From NCBI GenBank assembly GCA_003669555.1, contig QWOS01000111.1:1-64000 (forward strand): a stretch of DNA of 64,000 bases, read 5' to 3'. Origin of the DNA: Planctomycetota bacterium (GTDB lineage: Bacteria; Planctomycetota; Planctomycetia; Gemmatales; Gemmataceae). The notes beneath the pieces are model-generated. The model searched no databases. It was not told the origin of the DNA and saw only the letters and a program-made list of their open reading frames with translations. Positions 12,036 through 21,318 of this stretch are shown here, piece after piece (the stretch's first letter is position 1; every line of letters starts with the position of its first letter). A program made the translations under genes and the position numbers.

Positions 12036-14419
12036 ACCTGGATTTCGACCCGTACTTTCCTTGGAACAACCCTGCTGGCCCGCTGTTTTGGCTGGCTTCG
12101 GTGGGGATGCTGTTGCTGGTCCTTGTCACCCTGGCTACTTACCGGGGGGTGCGTGGTGCCACCGGTCCGCGCGTCATGGTGTTGCTGGTCCTGCGGTTGC
12201 TGGCCTTCCTGCTGGCCCTTGGTGTGTTTTTCCGGCCCACGCTGGTGGGAATCGAGGGCGAGAAACGGCAGGGCGTGCTCCTGCTGGCGCTGGATGATTC
12301 CAAAAGCATGGCCACAGCGGATGAGGCGGAGGGTAAATCCCGCTACAGTCGGGCCATCGCTCATCTGGAAGCCGCCCGGCCCCTGCTGACACGACTGGAG
12401 GAGGAGCAGGGTGTGGAGACACGGCTCTATCGCTTCAGCTCCAGGGTGCAGCCGCTGGATGTGGAGTCACCCGGCGCGCCCGAGGGGGTGATCACCGACT
12501 TTGGCGGATCGCTGAAAGCTCTGGAGGAAATGCAGGAGGCGGGGCGTGAGAAGCTGGGTCTGCTGCTGCTTTCCGACGGTATAGACACCGGCAGCCGACG
12601 GGTGCCGGCGCGGGCCGCCGCGGCCGCCTGGCGACGACTGGAATGCCCGCTGCATACCTTCTGGTATGGCAGCCCGGCGGCTGACAGTTCCCGGCGGGAT
12701 GTGGCGCTGGTAGATATCCGCACCGAACCCACACCACGCATTTCCCATGGCGGTGAGATGCGGGTGACAGTGGAGGTGGATGCGCCCGGCTACAGCAAGT
12801 CCAGGGTGCGCTTCAAGCTGCTCATCAATGGCGAAGCGGTGGAGGCCTCGGCGCACCTGGCGGGGGAGGAGGGCGCCGCCAACAGGTCGGGCGAGGTGAA
12901 CATGCGCCAGAACGAGGGCAACATGGTGGTGTTGCGCCATCGGCCGGTGCAGGCCCTGGGTGAGGTGCGGGTCACGGTGGTGGCCTGTGATCCGGGTCGT
13001 GACGATCAACCACTGCCAGGCGAGCAGAACAAGTTGAACAACCGCATCACCACTTTCGCCCAAGTGTCGAAAGAGGGTATGAGCATTCTGCTGGTCGACA
13101 AGCAACGGGCCTGGGAGCCGCAGGTGCTGGCTGACACCCTGGCGCGTGATCCCAACATCAGTATCTATACCGTCTGGTTGCGTGATGACAATGGGGCGCG
13201 GGTGGGTGGCGCTGATGCCGACCTGCTGGATTTGCAAAAGCGTTTTTATGATGTGGTCATTCTCGGTGATGTCACGCCCGCGCAGCTTGAAGCTGCCTCG
13301 CCGGGGGCTGCCACACGCATCGAGGAGATGGTGGCTGAACGCGGTGCCGGCCTGCTGATGATGGGCGGCTATGCTTCATTCGGTAATGGTGGCTGGCAGA
13401 ACACGGCCCTGGCCCGCATGCTGCCGCTGGAGATGGTTGCGGCCCCGCCGGTGGAGGAGAAAGTGAAGATGGTGCCCACAGCCGAGGGATTGCGGGTGTG
13501 CAAATACTTCATGTCGATCGCTGAGCAGGGTGCTGACAGCCGTCAGGCGTGGAATAGCCTGCGCGAACTCGATGGCTACAGCCGCCTGGGCAAGATGAAA
13601 GGTGACGGCACGCTGCTGGCCAGCACCGCCCAGGGGGAGCCGATGCTGGTGGCCAAGCTGGCGCATGGCAAGGGGCGGGTGCTGTCTTTCGCGGGTGACA
13701 CCACGCACCGGTGGATCCGCGACAAGGCCGCGAAGGCATTGCATCAGCGGTTCTGGCAACGCCTGGCCCGCTGGCTGGCCAGGCAGGACCAGCAGGACAG
13801 CCGTGCTTTTCTGGAGCTGGATACCCGCCGCCTGGGTGTGTTGCCGGAGAAGGGCCTGGGGTTCCGTGTGGGCGTGAATGGCCCGGATGGCAAAGCCCTT
13901 GAGAATCCATCCCTCAAAGTGACAGTGCTGGGCCCGGATGGCAAGCCTCTCGGCGCGGGTGGCAAGCCCGCCGAGAGTGGCCAGCCCCTGGGCATTCGCA
14001 AGGAGGGTGGGGAAAACCTGGGCGAGGTGGAAGCAAACTGGCTGGCCGCGCCGGGGGTATACACAGCGCGCCTGGAGGCTTCCGCAAAAATAGCCGATGG
14101 CAGCGAAATTTCCGATACAGTGGAAGCGCGCTTCGAAATTTTCCAGGATGACCGCGAACTGACGCGGGTGAGCAGTGATCCGCGCTTCATGGAGGGACTG
14201 GCCCAGGAGGGTGGTGGCACAGCGCGGCGCGGCGAGGATCTGATCGAACACCTGAGGTCACTGCTGGCCCGCCCGCGCGAAGCCGAGCAGAAAGTGGTGA
14301 GCAGGCACCCTGACTGGAAAGCCACTACCTGGTCGCCTTTCCTCATGGTCTACCTGCTGTTTTTTCTATCATTGCTTTGCGGCGAGTGGGTGCTGCGGCG
14401 AGCCTGGGGCCTGGCCTGA
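12032..14419 (+). CDS. VWA / GATase1-like large membrane protein
   Basis: ATGA overlap with the preceding stop; LLLALDDSKSMATADEAEG; GAGLLMMGGYASFGNGGW; N- and C-terminal TMs. Confidence 0.82.
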   Translation: MNLDFDPYFPWNNPAGPLFWLASVGMLLLVLVTLATYRGVRGATGPRVMVLLVLRLLAFLLALGVFFRPTLVGIEGEKRQGVLLLALDDSKSMATADEAEGKSRYSRAIAHLEAARPLLTRLEEEQGVETRLYRFSSRVQPLDVESPGAPEGVITDFGGSLKALEEMQEAGREKLGLLLLSDGIDTGSRRVPARAAAAAWRRLECPLHTFWYGSPAADSSRRDVALVDIRTEPTPRISHGGEMRVTVEVDAPGYSKSRVRFKLLINGEAVEASAHLAGEEGAANRSGEVNMRQNEGNMVVLRHRPVQALGEVRVTVVACDPGRDDQPLPGEQNKLNNRITTFAQVSKEGMSILLVDKQRAWEPQVLADTLARDPNISIYTVWLRDDNGARVGGADADLLDLQKRFYDVVILGDVTPAQLEAASPGAATRIEEMVAERGAGLLMMGGYASFGNGGWQNTALARMLPLEMVAAPPVEEKVKMVPTAEGLRVCKYFMSIAEQGADSRQAWNSLRELDGYSRLGKMKGDGTLLASTAQGEPMLVAKLAHGKGRVLSFAGDTTHRWIRDKAAKALHQRFWQRLARWLARQDQQDSRAFLELDTRRLGVLPEKGLGFRVGVNGPDGKALENPSLKVTVLGPDGKPLGAGGKPAESGQPLGIRKEGGENLGEVEANWLAAPGVYTARLEASAKIADGSEISDTVEARFEIFQDDRELTRVSSDPRFMEGLAQEGGGTARRGEDLIEHLRSLLARPREAEQKVVSRHPDWKATTWSPFLMVYLLFFLSLLCGEWVLRRAWGLA

Positions 14420-14422
14420 AAC

Positions 14423-15061
14423 ATGGATGAAGAACAAACAGTTATTCCTGATCCCCTGTCTCGCAATCAGATCATGCAAATGGCCATGGTTGTAGAGGGA
14501 TTGCTGATACCCGGGGCCATTCTTATCGGCTGGTGGGGTGGCTTCGACCCCCTGGACAAGCTGGCTCTCACCCGGGTCGATCTGATCTGGGGCGTGGCGG
14601 GCGGCCTGGGGCTGGCCCTGCTGGTAGTGGCGGTGCTGGCCTTGCCACTGCAGCCCGTGCGGGCCTTTCGGGAATTGATGGATGGGCAGGTCAATCCCAT
14701 GCTGGCGGCCAGCACCTATCCCGACCGTTTGGGCATCGCCCTGCTCGCCGGCTTCTGCGAGGAAATGCTCTTCCGTGGCGCCATCCAGACTTTGCTGGGC
14801 CAGACCTCGATCGGGCCCTGGGGGGGGATCGTGATTGCCTCGGTGCTTTTTGGGGCCTTGCATGGTCTGTCGCTGATCTACTTTGTGGCGGCCACCCTGA
14901 TTGGTTGCCTGCTGGGCTGGCTGTACGAGCACACCGGCAACCTGTTGGGGCCCATGGTGCTGCATGGTCTGTACGATCTGGTGATTCTGCTGCTGCTGGT
15001 GCCCTACCAGCCGGTGGAGGACAGCGAGGAAGACGCCCCTGACGATGACAGTTGGGGTTGA
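14423..15061 (+). CDS. CPBP family intramembrane metalloprotease
   Basis: GFCEEMLFRGAIQ (EExxxR), ASVLFGALHGL and GPMVLHGLYDL motifs. Confidence 0.9.
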   Translation: MDEEQTVIPDPLSRNQIMQMAMVVEGLLIPGAILIGWWGGFDPLDKLALTRVDLIWGVAGGLGLALLVVAVLALPLQPVRAFRELMDGQVNPMLAASTYPDRLGIALLAGFCEEMLFRGAIQTLLGQTSIGPWGGIVIASVLFGALHGLSLIYFVAATLIGCLLGWLYEHTGNLLGPMVLHGLYDLVILLLLVPYQPVEDSEEDAPDDDSWG

Positions 15062-15113
15062 TCCACGCAGCGGTGGCCAGGGTGCCGGCGTGGAGACTGA
15101 AAGGCCCGGGGGA

Positions 15114-17111
15114 TTAGCCCTTGCGGGCTTTTTCCTGCTCCTCGGTGAACCAGCGGTTCAGGTCGGCATGTTTGGCTGGTGTGGTCAGTTCGCGGAGCAG
15201 TCGGAGTTGGTCCAGGGCCTCCGCGTTTTTTCCCTGGCGGAGCAGGGCTAGCAGGAGCAGGCTACGGGTCTGCACCCGGCTGGGCTCGGTCTTCAACCCG
15301 GCCAGGCAGGCCTGCACGGCGCCGGCGGCATCACCATCGCGCAACAAGGCTACGGCCAATTGGTGTTGATAGCCGGGGTGATGCGGGTTGATGGCGACAG
15401 CGGCGCGAAAGTGGGCAATGGCTTCCTCGCGCCGGCCCAGTTCCAGGGCCACCAGGCCGGCACCAAAACGCGTTTTTTCGTGGCCGGGAAGAGCCAGCGC
15501 CGAGCGCTGGTATTCGGGCATCGCCTCGTTGGGCCGGTCGAGCAAAAACAGGGCATCGGCGCGGGCCTCCACGGCGGGCCAGTCCTGCGGGTCAAGGCGG
15601 ACTGCGGCATCCAGGTTCGGCAGGGCGGCGGCTGCCAGATCGCGGCTCATTTCGAGGGGCGGTTCCAGGTTGAGCATGGCCATGCGGGCCAGACCCAGAT
15701 TGCGCTGCAGACCGGGATCATCCGGAGTAATCAGATGGGAATGGAACGCGACAAGATCATAAGGGGATGGAAACGGGCGGGGCCGCTGGCTGGCCGGGTT
15801 GGTTTTCACGGGCAGGCGGGGGATGGTGTGGTCGGTGAGGGCGGCATGATTCACCCTGGCGACGCCTGTCTGCGGCATGTGGCAGGCGACACAACTGTCG
15901 CCTGGCTGTTGTTGCAGGCGGACGGGTTCAGGCAGGGCGCAGGGTTTCTCGGCATGACAGACCAGACATCTGGCACGGTAATGGGTCAGCTTTGCCTGCG
16001 GATTTTCTGGCATGGAGTGGGGGTCGTGGCACGAGGTGCAGCCCATCCGGGCTGGCTCGGGCGATGCCAGGTAGCATTGGCTCTGCCGCATTTGTTCCAC
16101 AGTATGGACGAACTTGTGGCTGCCATCAGCCTGCCTGCCATCGACAAAGTCCATCAGGAAATCCTGCAGGGGCAGGCCAGGCCGGAAGTCGAACTCGGTC
16201 AGGCCACGGCCTGTGACGCGCTGGTCACCCTGCAAATGGCACTGTTCGCACACAGCCTGGCGGAGCGAATGATCCAGCCATTTCGGATTGACAATAGTGG
16301 TATCCATGCCTTCTGATGGGCCGTCGCACGACAAACGGGCGGCCACATGCTTTTCACCGGGCCCGTGGCAGCGTTCACAGCCGATGGGCAGGCCGTGGAA
16401 AACCGGCTGGCGGTAGCGATTCAGCGTTCCATCCATATGATCGACCTGATTGCAGTGGCAGAACAGGCAGGCCGGCGACACCGGGCGGCTGAAATGCTGG
16501 TTTTTCTCGAGGTACCCGGGGGACAGGTTCCACACCTGACCCGACTGGTACCAGGTGCAGGGCGACTCGAAGAGATACCCATCCTGCTCCACCATGTAGC
16601 TGCGGCCTTTGGCACCCGAGCCTATCGCAAAAAGCGCTTTCATTTCGCGGGTGAATTCGCCAACAGGCTGACCGGTGACCTGGGCCGGTCGTTCTTCCCG
16701 GTGGAACCCTCCCTGCCCAGGCAAACCCACGGTATAGCGAAACCCACCCGCTGTGAACGGGTTGTTGGCTGCCGCGTCATGGCGTTCGATGGGGGTGGAC
16801 TGTTCCACCCAGGCCATGGCCTGCCCCATGGGGTGTTTGGCGAAACTGTCGAGGTGGCTTTGGTGGCAGCCCGCGCAAGCCTCGTCGCCGACATATCGCA
16901 CCGAGGGATGGATATTCTGGAACGGTCCGGCGTACGACAGGCGAGGATCAGGCGGCGGGGCCTGGCGCGCACTGTAGGGCCACCACAGGCCCCACCCAAG
17001 AGCCACCGCCACCACGGCGGCCACCGCCATTGGCAGGGCCAGGCGCTGGAGCAGGGTTCGTCCCGAGGAAGTAGCTGGAGCCAAAGCGGATTCTCCCATG
17101 AGATCACCCAT
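15114..17111 (-). CDS. multiheme c-type cytochrome with TPR repeats
   Basis: Seven CxxCH motifs (CAGCH, CLFCH, CERCH, CEQCH, CTSCH, CLVCH, CVACH); N-terminal TM; C-terminal TPR-like repeats. Confidence 0.87.
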   Translation of the reverse strand: MGDLMGESALAPATSSGRTLLQRLALPMAVAAVVAVALGWGLWWPYSARQAPPPDPRLSYAGPFQNIHPSVRYVGDEACAGCHQSHLDSFAKHPMGQAMAWVEQSTPIERHDAAANNPFTAGGFRYTVGLPGQGGFHREERPAQVTGQPVGEFTREMKALFAIGSGAKGRSYMVEQDGYLFESPCTWYQSGQVWNLSPGYLEKNQHFSRPVSPACLFCHCNQVDHMDGTLNRYRQPVFHGLPIGCERCHGPGEKHVAARLSCDGPSEGMDTTIVNPKWLDHSLRQAVCEQCHLQGDQRVTGRGLTEFDFRPGLPLQDFLMDFVDGRQADGSHKFVHTVEQMRQSQCYLASPEPARMGCTSCHDPHSMPENPQAKLTHYRARCLVCHAEKPCALPEPVRLQQQPGDSCVACHMPQTGVARVNHAALTDHTIPRLPVKTNPASQRPRPFPSPYDLVAFHSHLITPDDPGLQRNLGLARMAMLNLEPPLEMSRDLAAAALPNLDAAVRLDPQDWPAVEARADALFLLDRPNEAMPEYQRSALALPGHEKTRFGAGLVALELGRREEAIAHFRAAVAINPHHPGYQHQLAVALLRDGDAAGAVQACLAGLKTEPSRVQTRSLLLLALLRQGKNAEALDQLRLLRELTTPAKHADLNRWFTEEQEKARKG

Positions 17112-17296
17112 CAGGATTCCAGAGCGGCATGCCAAAAGGCAGCCGGTAAATTCCTGTTTGCCTGCGGAACGATACGAGTGTAATGGTTTTTTCCGGTTGT
17201 TTCACGCCATTTTTCCCGATCCCTCCCCTATCGGTCCGGAGCGCCCTCTTGTCCCGGAACCATAGGCGACCGGCGCCGGGGATGGTTGTGCCTTGG

Positions 17297-18907
17297 CTAA
17301 AACTTGAAGGACACCTGCACAAAGGTCGAGCTGCTGTCCGATACCTTGCCGGTGCTACGCAGGAAGTCGCCGCCATACAACTTGGACCAGCCGCTCATCA
17401 GGTCGGTGCGCGGGCCGAGGTGGAAGTAGAAAACGACATTGTATTCGTCGCCGACATAGTTGCCGGCGGAACCGTTGCGGCTCAAACGCCCGGGCTGGCC
17501 GTTGGCGAAATACAGTGCATCCCGGGCCGAGGCCAGCCAGAAGTTGTGGTGCTGCAACATGCAGGTGATCCAGGGGCTCGGGTAAAAATACGCCACCTGG
17601 CTCACATCGTGGATGTTTTGGCGCCCCACCAGATCACACCAGCCCAGGTAAGAATGCCCAAAGGGAAAGAGTTGCTGGAAAGTGTTGCTGTTTCCGGTTC
17701 TGAATGTTTTGGAACCGGACGCGCAATCGTAGTTCAGCCAGACCACCGGCTCCAAGGGCAGATTCTCGAAGCGCCGCCCCAGATTCACGGTGGCCATGCC
17801 GGCAGTGAGGGGCTGACCGTAGTAAATGATGCCCTGCTGCACGGCGGCTTCGAAGTCATAGAGCCAGTCATTGTCATTGCCAGTAGCCCGTGCTCCCAGG
17901 GTGACAAAATTTCCCCGGGGAATGGGTGTGCCACCTTCCTCCACAAACAGCTTGGTGTTGCTGTACCACAGCGCGTACAGGTCAGCGGAGTGTTCCGCAT
18001 CGGGCCGGTGGGTCCACCAGATGCCGGAAAAATTGCAACTGGTTTCAGCCCAGCCCCAGCCTTTCGGGTCGGGGATGACCGGTTGTAACCAGAACATGTT
18101 CAGTGAGTTGGTATCGCCAAGGTGCATCATGCGCGCTCCCTGGAATGTGCGTCGGGTGTTCGACCAGTCGGAGGTGCTGATCAGTCTCTGCGAGCCGAGC
18201 AGCAATTCCTGCCTGCCAAAGCGGACCACCAGGGGGGCATCGTTCGTTTCCAGCAGCTTCATTTCCGCGAAGAGGTCGAGGAAATCGGCGGGATCCTTGT
18301 CGGGCAGCACCGGAGCAATGTCGTTGTTCCAGATATCGGCGGTGATGAATTCGCCGTAGATCCGGAAGGTATCGTGGTACCACATGTCGGCGAAAAGCCG
18401 GGCGCGGAACAGGTCGTAGGAGTTGTCAATCGGCCGCAGCCGCGCATTCTCCTCATTGGTGTAGCGGTAACGCACCCCGCCGCCGGTGGCCAGCAGCCAG
18501 TTGTCGCCTACCGGGATGCGTTTCATCTCGTCCAGCACCGGAAAAGACCGGTCATCACCGGGAGGTTCCACCTTGCGGAAATCCAGTTCGAAAATGGGCT
18601 GGAATCCCGGCAGGACGGGGGCCCAGGCGGTGGCTGGCAGGGTGGGGCGCTCAATGCCACGCAGCCAGTCGATGCCCGAATAGAATCCATCCCCCGTGCT
18701 GACGGGTATGGAAAAAAAACCGGGTCTGACAGCGGGGGCTGGGCGAGGAACCTTGCTCCACCAGTCCGGGTGGTCTGCAGGCATGGCGACGGTGGCCGGC
18801 GTTTCCGCTGAAGTCGCCGAAACCTCTGCCGGCAGCTCCTCTCCCGGCGCAGCGGCCAGGCTGAGCCATGCAAGACAACGGATCGCCATGGGGCTCAACA
18901 GGGACAT
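17297..18907 (-). CDS. alginate-export-type outer-membrane porin (paralog 1)
   Basis: FRARLFADMWYHDTFRIYGEF and VVRFGRQELLLGSQRLISTSDWSNTRRTFQGARM are typical of Alginate_exp barrels; signal peptide. Confidence 0.85.
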   Translation of the reverse strand: MSLLSPMAIRCLAWLSLAAAPGEELPAEVSATSAETPATVAMPADHPDWWSKVPRPAPAVRPGFFSIPVSTGDGFYSGIDWLRGIERPTLPATAWAPVLPGFQPIFELDFRKVEPPGDDRSFPVLDEMKRIPVGDNWLLATGGGVRYRYTNEENARLRPIDNSYDLFRARLFADMWYHDTFRIYGEFITADIWNNDIAPVLPDKDPADFLDLFAEMKLLETNDAPLVVRFGRQELLLGSQRLISTSDWSNTRRTFQGARMMHLGDTNSLNMFWLQPVIPDPKGWGWAETSCNFSGIWWTHRPDAEHSADLYALWYSNTKLFVEEGGTPIPRGNFVTLGARATGNDNDWLYDFEAAVQQGIIYYGQPLTAGMATVNLGRRFENLPLEPVVWLNYDCASGSKTFRTGNSNTFQQLFPFGHSYLGWCDLVGRQNIHDVSQVAYFYPSPWITCMLQHHNFWLASARDALYFANGQPGRLSRNGSAGNYVGDEYNVVFYFHLGPRTDLMSGWSKLYGGDFLRSTGKVSDSSSTFVQVSFKF

Positions 18908-19160
18908 ACCGAACCTCCATGAACAGAAGAATCGGACTATGCGGTCGCCAAATCCGCATCAATTGCCCGACCCGCACCACCAGTTCAGGCAGCATGGTTG
19001 TACGAATCGTTAAATCTTTCCCAGATTTCCAGGCACTGTCGGCCGGGCGGACAGCATCTTCCAGCGGGACCATGGCAGGCATTACGGTGAGGGGGACCGC
19101 ATCCATGCAATTATTGAGGAACCATGGGCGACCTGGCGCCGGGGATGGTTGCGCCTTGGC

Positions 19161-20771
19161 TCAGAACTTGAAGGACATCTGCACAAAGGTTGCGCTGCTG
19201 TCCGACACCTTGCCGGTGCCACGCAGGAAGTCGCCACCATACAACTTGGACCAGCCGCTCATCAGGTCGGTGCGCGGGCCGAGGTGGAAGCTGAAAATGA
19301 GGTTGTACTCTTTGCCGACATAGGTGCCGGCGGAACCGTTACGGCTCAAACGCCCGGGCTGGCCATTGGCGAAGTACAGCGCATCCCGGGCCGAGGCCAG
19401 CCAGAAGTTGTGGTGCTGCAGCATGCAGGTGATCCAGGGAGCCGGGTTTAAATATGCCACCTGGCTCACATCGTGGATGTTTTGGCGGCCCACCAGATCG
19501 CACCAGCCCAGGTAATAATGGCCAAAGGGGAAGAGTTGCTGGAAGGTGTTGCTGCTTCCGGTTCTGAATGTTTCAGAACCGGAAGCGTAGTCGTAGTTCA
19601 GCCAGACCACCGGCTCCAAGGGCAGATTCTCGAAGCGCCGGCCCAGATTCACGGTAGCCATGCCGGCGGTGAGGGGCTGTCCGTTGTAGATGATGCCCTG
19701 CTGCAGGGCGGCTTCGAAGTCATAGAGCCAGTCATTGTCATTGCCGGTGGCCCGTGCACCCAGGGTGGCAAAATTTCCCCGGGGAATGGGTGTGCCACCT
19801 TGCTCCACAAACGGCTTGGTGTTGCTGTACCAGAGCGCGTACAGGTCGACCGAGTGTTCCGCATCAGGCCGGTGTGTCCACCAGATGCCGGAAAAATTGC
19901 AACTGGTTTCAGCCCAGCCCCAGCCGTTCGGGTCGGGGATGACCGGTTGTACCCAGAACATGTTCAGTGAGTTGGTATCGCCAAGGTGCATCATGCGTGC
20001 GCCCTGGAATGTGCGTCGGGTGTTGGACCAGTCGGCGGTGGTGATCAGTCGCTGGGAGCCGAGCAGTAATTCCTGCCTGCCAAAGCGGACCACCAGGGGG
20101 GCATCGTTCGTTTCCAGCAGCTTCATTTCCGCGAAGAGGTCGAGAAAGTCGGCGGGATCCTTGTCGGGCAGCACTGGAGGCAGGTCGTTGTTCCAGATTT
20201 CGGCGGTGATGAATTCGGCGTAGATCCGGAAGGTGTCGTGGTACCAGATGTCGGCGAAAAGCCGGGTGCGGTACAGGTCGTACGAGTTGTCAATCGGCCG
20301 CAGCCGTGCATTCCCTTCATTGGTAAAGCGGTAACGCATCTCGCCACCGGTGGCCAGCAGCCAGTTGTCGCCCACCGGGATGCGTTTCATCTCGTCCAGC
20401 ACCGGAAAAGACCGGTCGTCGCCGGGAGGTTCCACCTTGCGGAAATCCAGTTCGAAAATGGGTTGGAGTCCAGGCAGGATGGGGGCCCAGGCGGTGGCCG
20501 GCTGCCTCGGGCGCTCCATGCCACGCAGCCAGTCGATGCCCGAATAGAATTCATCCCCCGTTTTGATAGGGATGGGAAAAAAGCCTAGTCTGACAGCCGG
20601 AGGCCCACGAGGAACCTTGCTCCACCAGTCCGGGTGGTCTGCAGGTATAGCCAGGGTGGTGGGCGTCTCCGCTGAAGTCGCCGAAACTTCTGCCAGCTCC
20701 TCCTGCCCCGGCAGGGCGGCCAGGCTGAGCCATGCAAGACACTGGATCACCATGGGGCCCAACAGGGACAT
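19161..20771 (-). CDS. alginate-export-type outer-membrane porin (paralog 2)
   Basis: Near-identical to the 17297..18907 product over its whole length. Confidence 0.85.
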   Translation of the reverse strand: MSLLGPMVIQCLAWLSLAALPGQEELAEVSATSAETPTTLAIPADHPDWWSKVPRGPPAVRLGFFPIPIKTGDEFYSGIDWLRGMERPRQPATAWAPILPGLQPIFELDFRKVEPPGDDRSFPVLDEMKRIPVGDNWLLATGGEMRYRFTNEGNARLRPIDNSYDLYRTRLFADIWYHDTFRIYAEFITAEIWNNDLPPVLPDKDPADFLDLFAEMKLLETNDAPLVVRFGRQELLLGSQRLITTADWSNTRRTFQGARMMHLGDTNSLNMFWVQPVIPDPNGWGWAETSCNFSGIWWTHRPDAEHSVDLYALWYSNTKPFVEQGGTPIPRGNFATLGARATGNDNDWLYDFEAALQQGIIYNGQPLTAGMATVNLGRRFENLPLEPVVWLNYDYASGSETFRTGSSNTFQQLFPFGHYYLGWCDLVGRQNIHDVSQVAYLNPAPWITCMLQHHNFWLASARDALYFANGQPGRLSRNGSAGTYVGKEYNLIFSFHLGPRTDLMSGWSKLYGGDFLRGTGKVSDSSATFVQMSFKF

Positions 20772-21005
20772 ACCGAACCTCCATGAACAGAAGAATCGGA
20801 CTATGCGGTCGCCAAATCCGCATCAATTGCCCGACCCGCACCACCGGTTCAGGCCGCATGGTTGTCCGGGCCGTCAAATATTGCCCAGACTGCCAGGTGC
20901 TGTTGGCCGGGCGGACTGGATCTTCCCGCAGGCCCATGGCAGCCATAGCGGTGACGGGTACCGCGCCAGCAGATTTTCTTCCCCTGGCAAAGCAGCTCTG
21001 GGTGT

Positions 21006-21266
21006 TTGATGAGCCATGTCTCCAGCCGCCCCTACGAGGGGCAGCGCCTGGGAACGCTGGTGCCGGGCTTGGTACCCACAATGGCTGATGTGCCCCAGCT
21101 CGTGGGTCTGATGGCTCCCCGCAGGGTGGTGGTGGCGGGTGGCATGGATGCCCAGGGTAGTGGCCTGCCGGTGGCTGCCATCAATGGCATGTTCCGGGTG
21201 ACAGGCAAGCATGTCAGCGTGATCGAGCCGGCTGAAACCGGGCTGGCCCGGGAGCTGCTAAGATAG
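21006..21266 (+). pseudogene. possible C-terminal remnant of an alpha/beta hydrolase
   Basis: LVPGLVPTMADVPQLVGLMAPRRVVVAGGMDAQG resembles the C-terminal part of planctomycetal esterases/hydrolases; no upstream catalytic portion in frame. Confidence 0.38.
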
Positions 21267-21318
21267 CGCTAAAGGGCGGGTCCAGTGCCCATCTGTGCTT
21301 CCATGGGATGACCTGTTG

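Larger units (their letters stand above)
17265..20960. repeat. tandem direct duplication, 1864-bp period, containing a porin gene plus upstream leader
   Basis: The 17297..18907 and 19161..20771 ORFs have identical length and constant 1864-bp offset. Leader 18896..18981 is identical to 20760..20845. Confidence 0.92.

Noticed and set aside
15360-16316. 318-aa plus-strand ORF
   Set aside because: Antisense to the multiheme cytochrome whose CxxCH motifs fix the coding strand.
20732-21088. Plus-strand ORF with MNRRIGLCGRQIRINCPTRTT...KYCPDCQ zinc-ribbon-like Cys spacing
   Set aside because: Overlaps the porin leader; in the other duplicate the second Cys pair is lost (FPDF), so the shared start is better explained by leader conservation.
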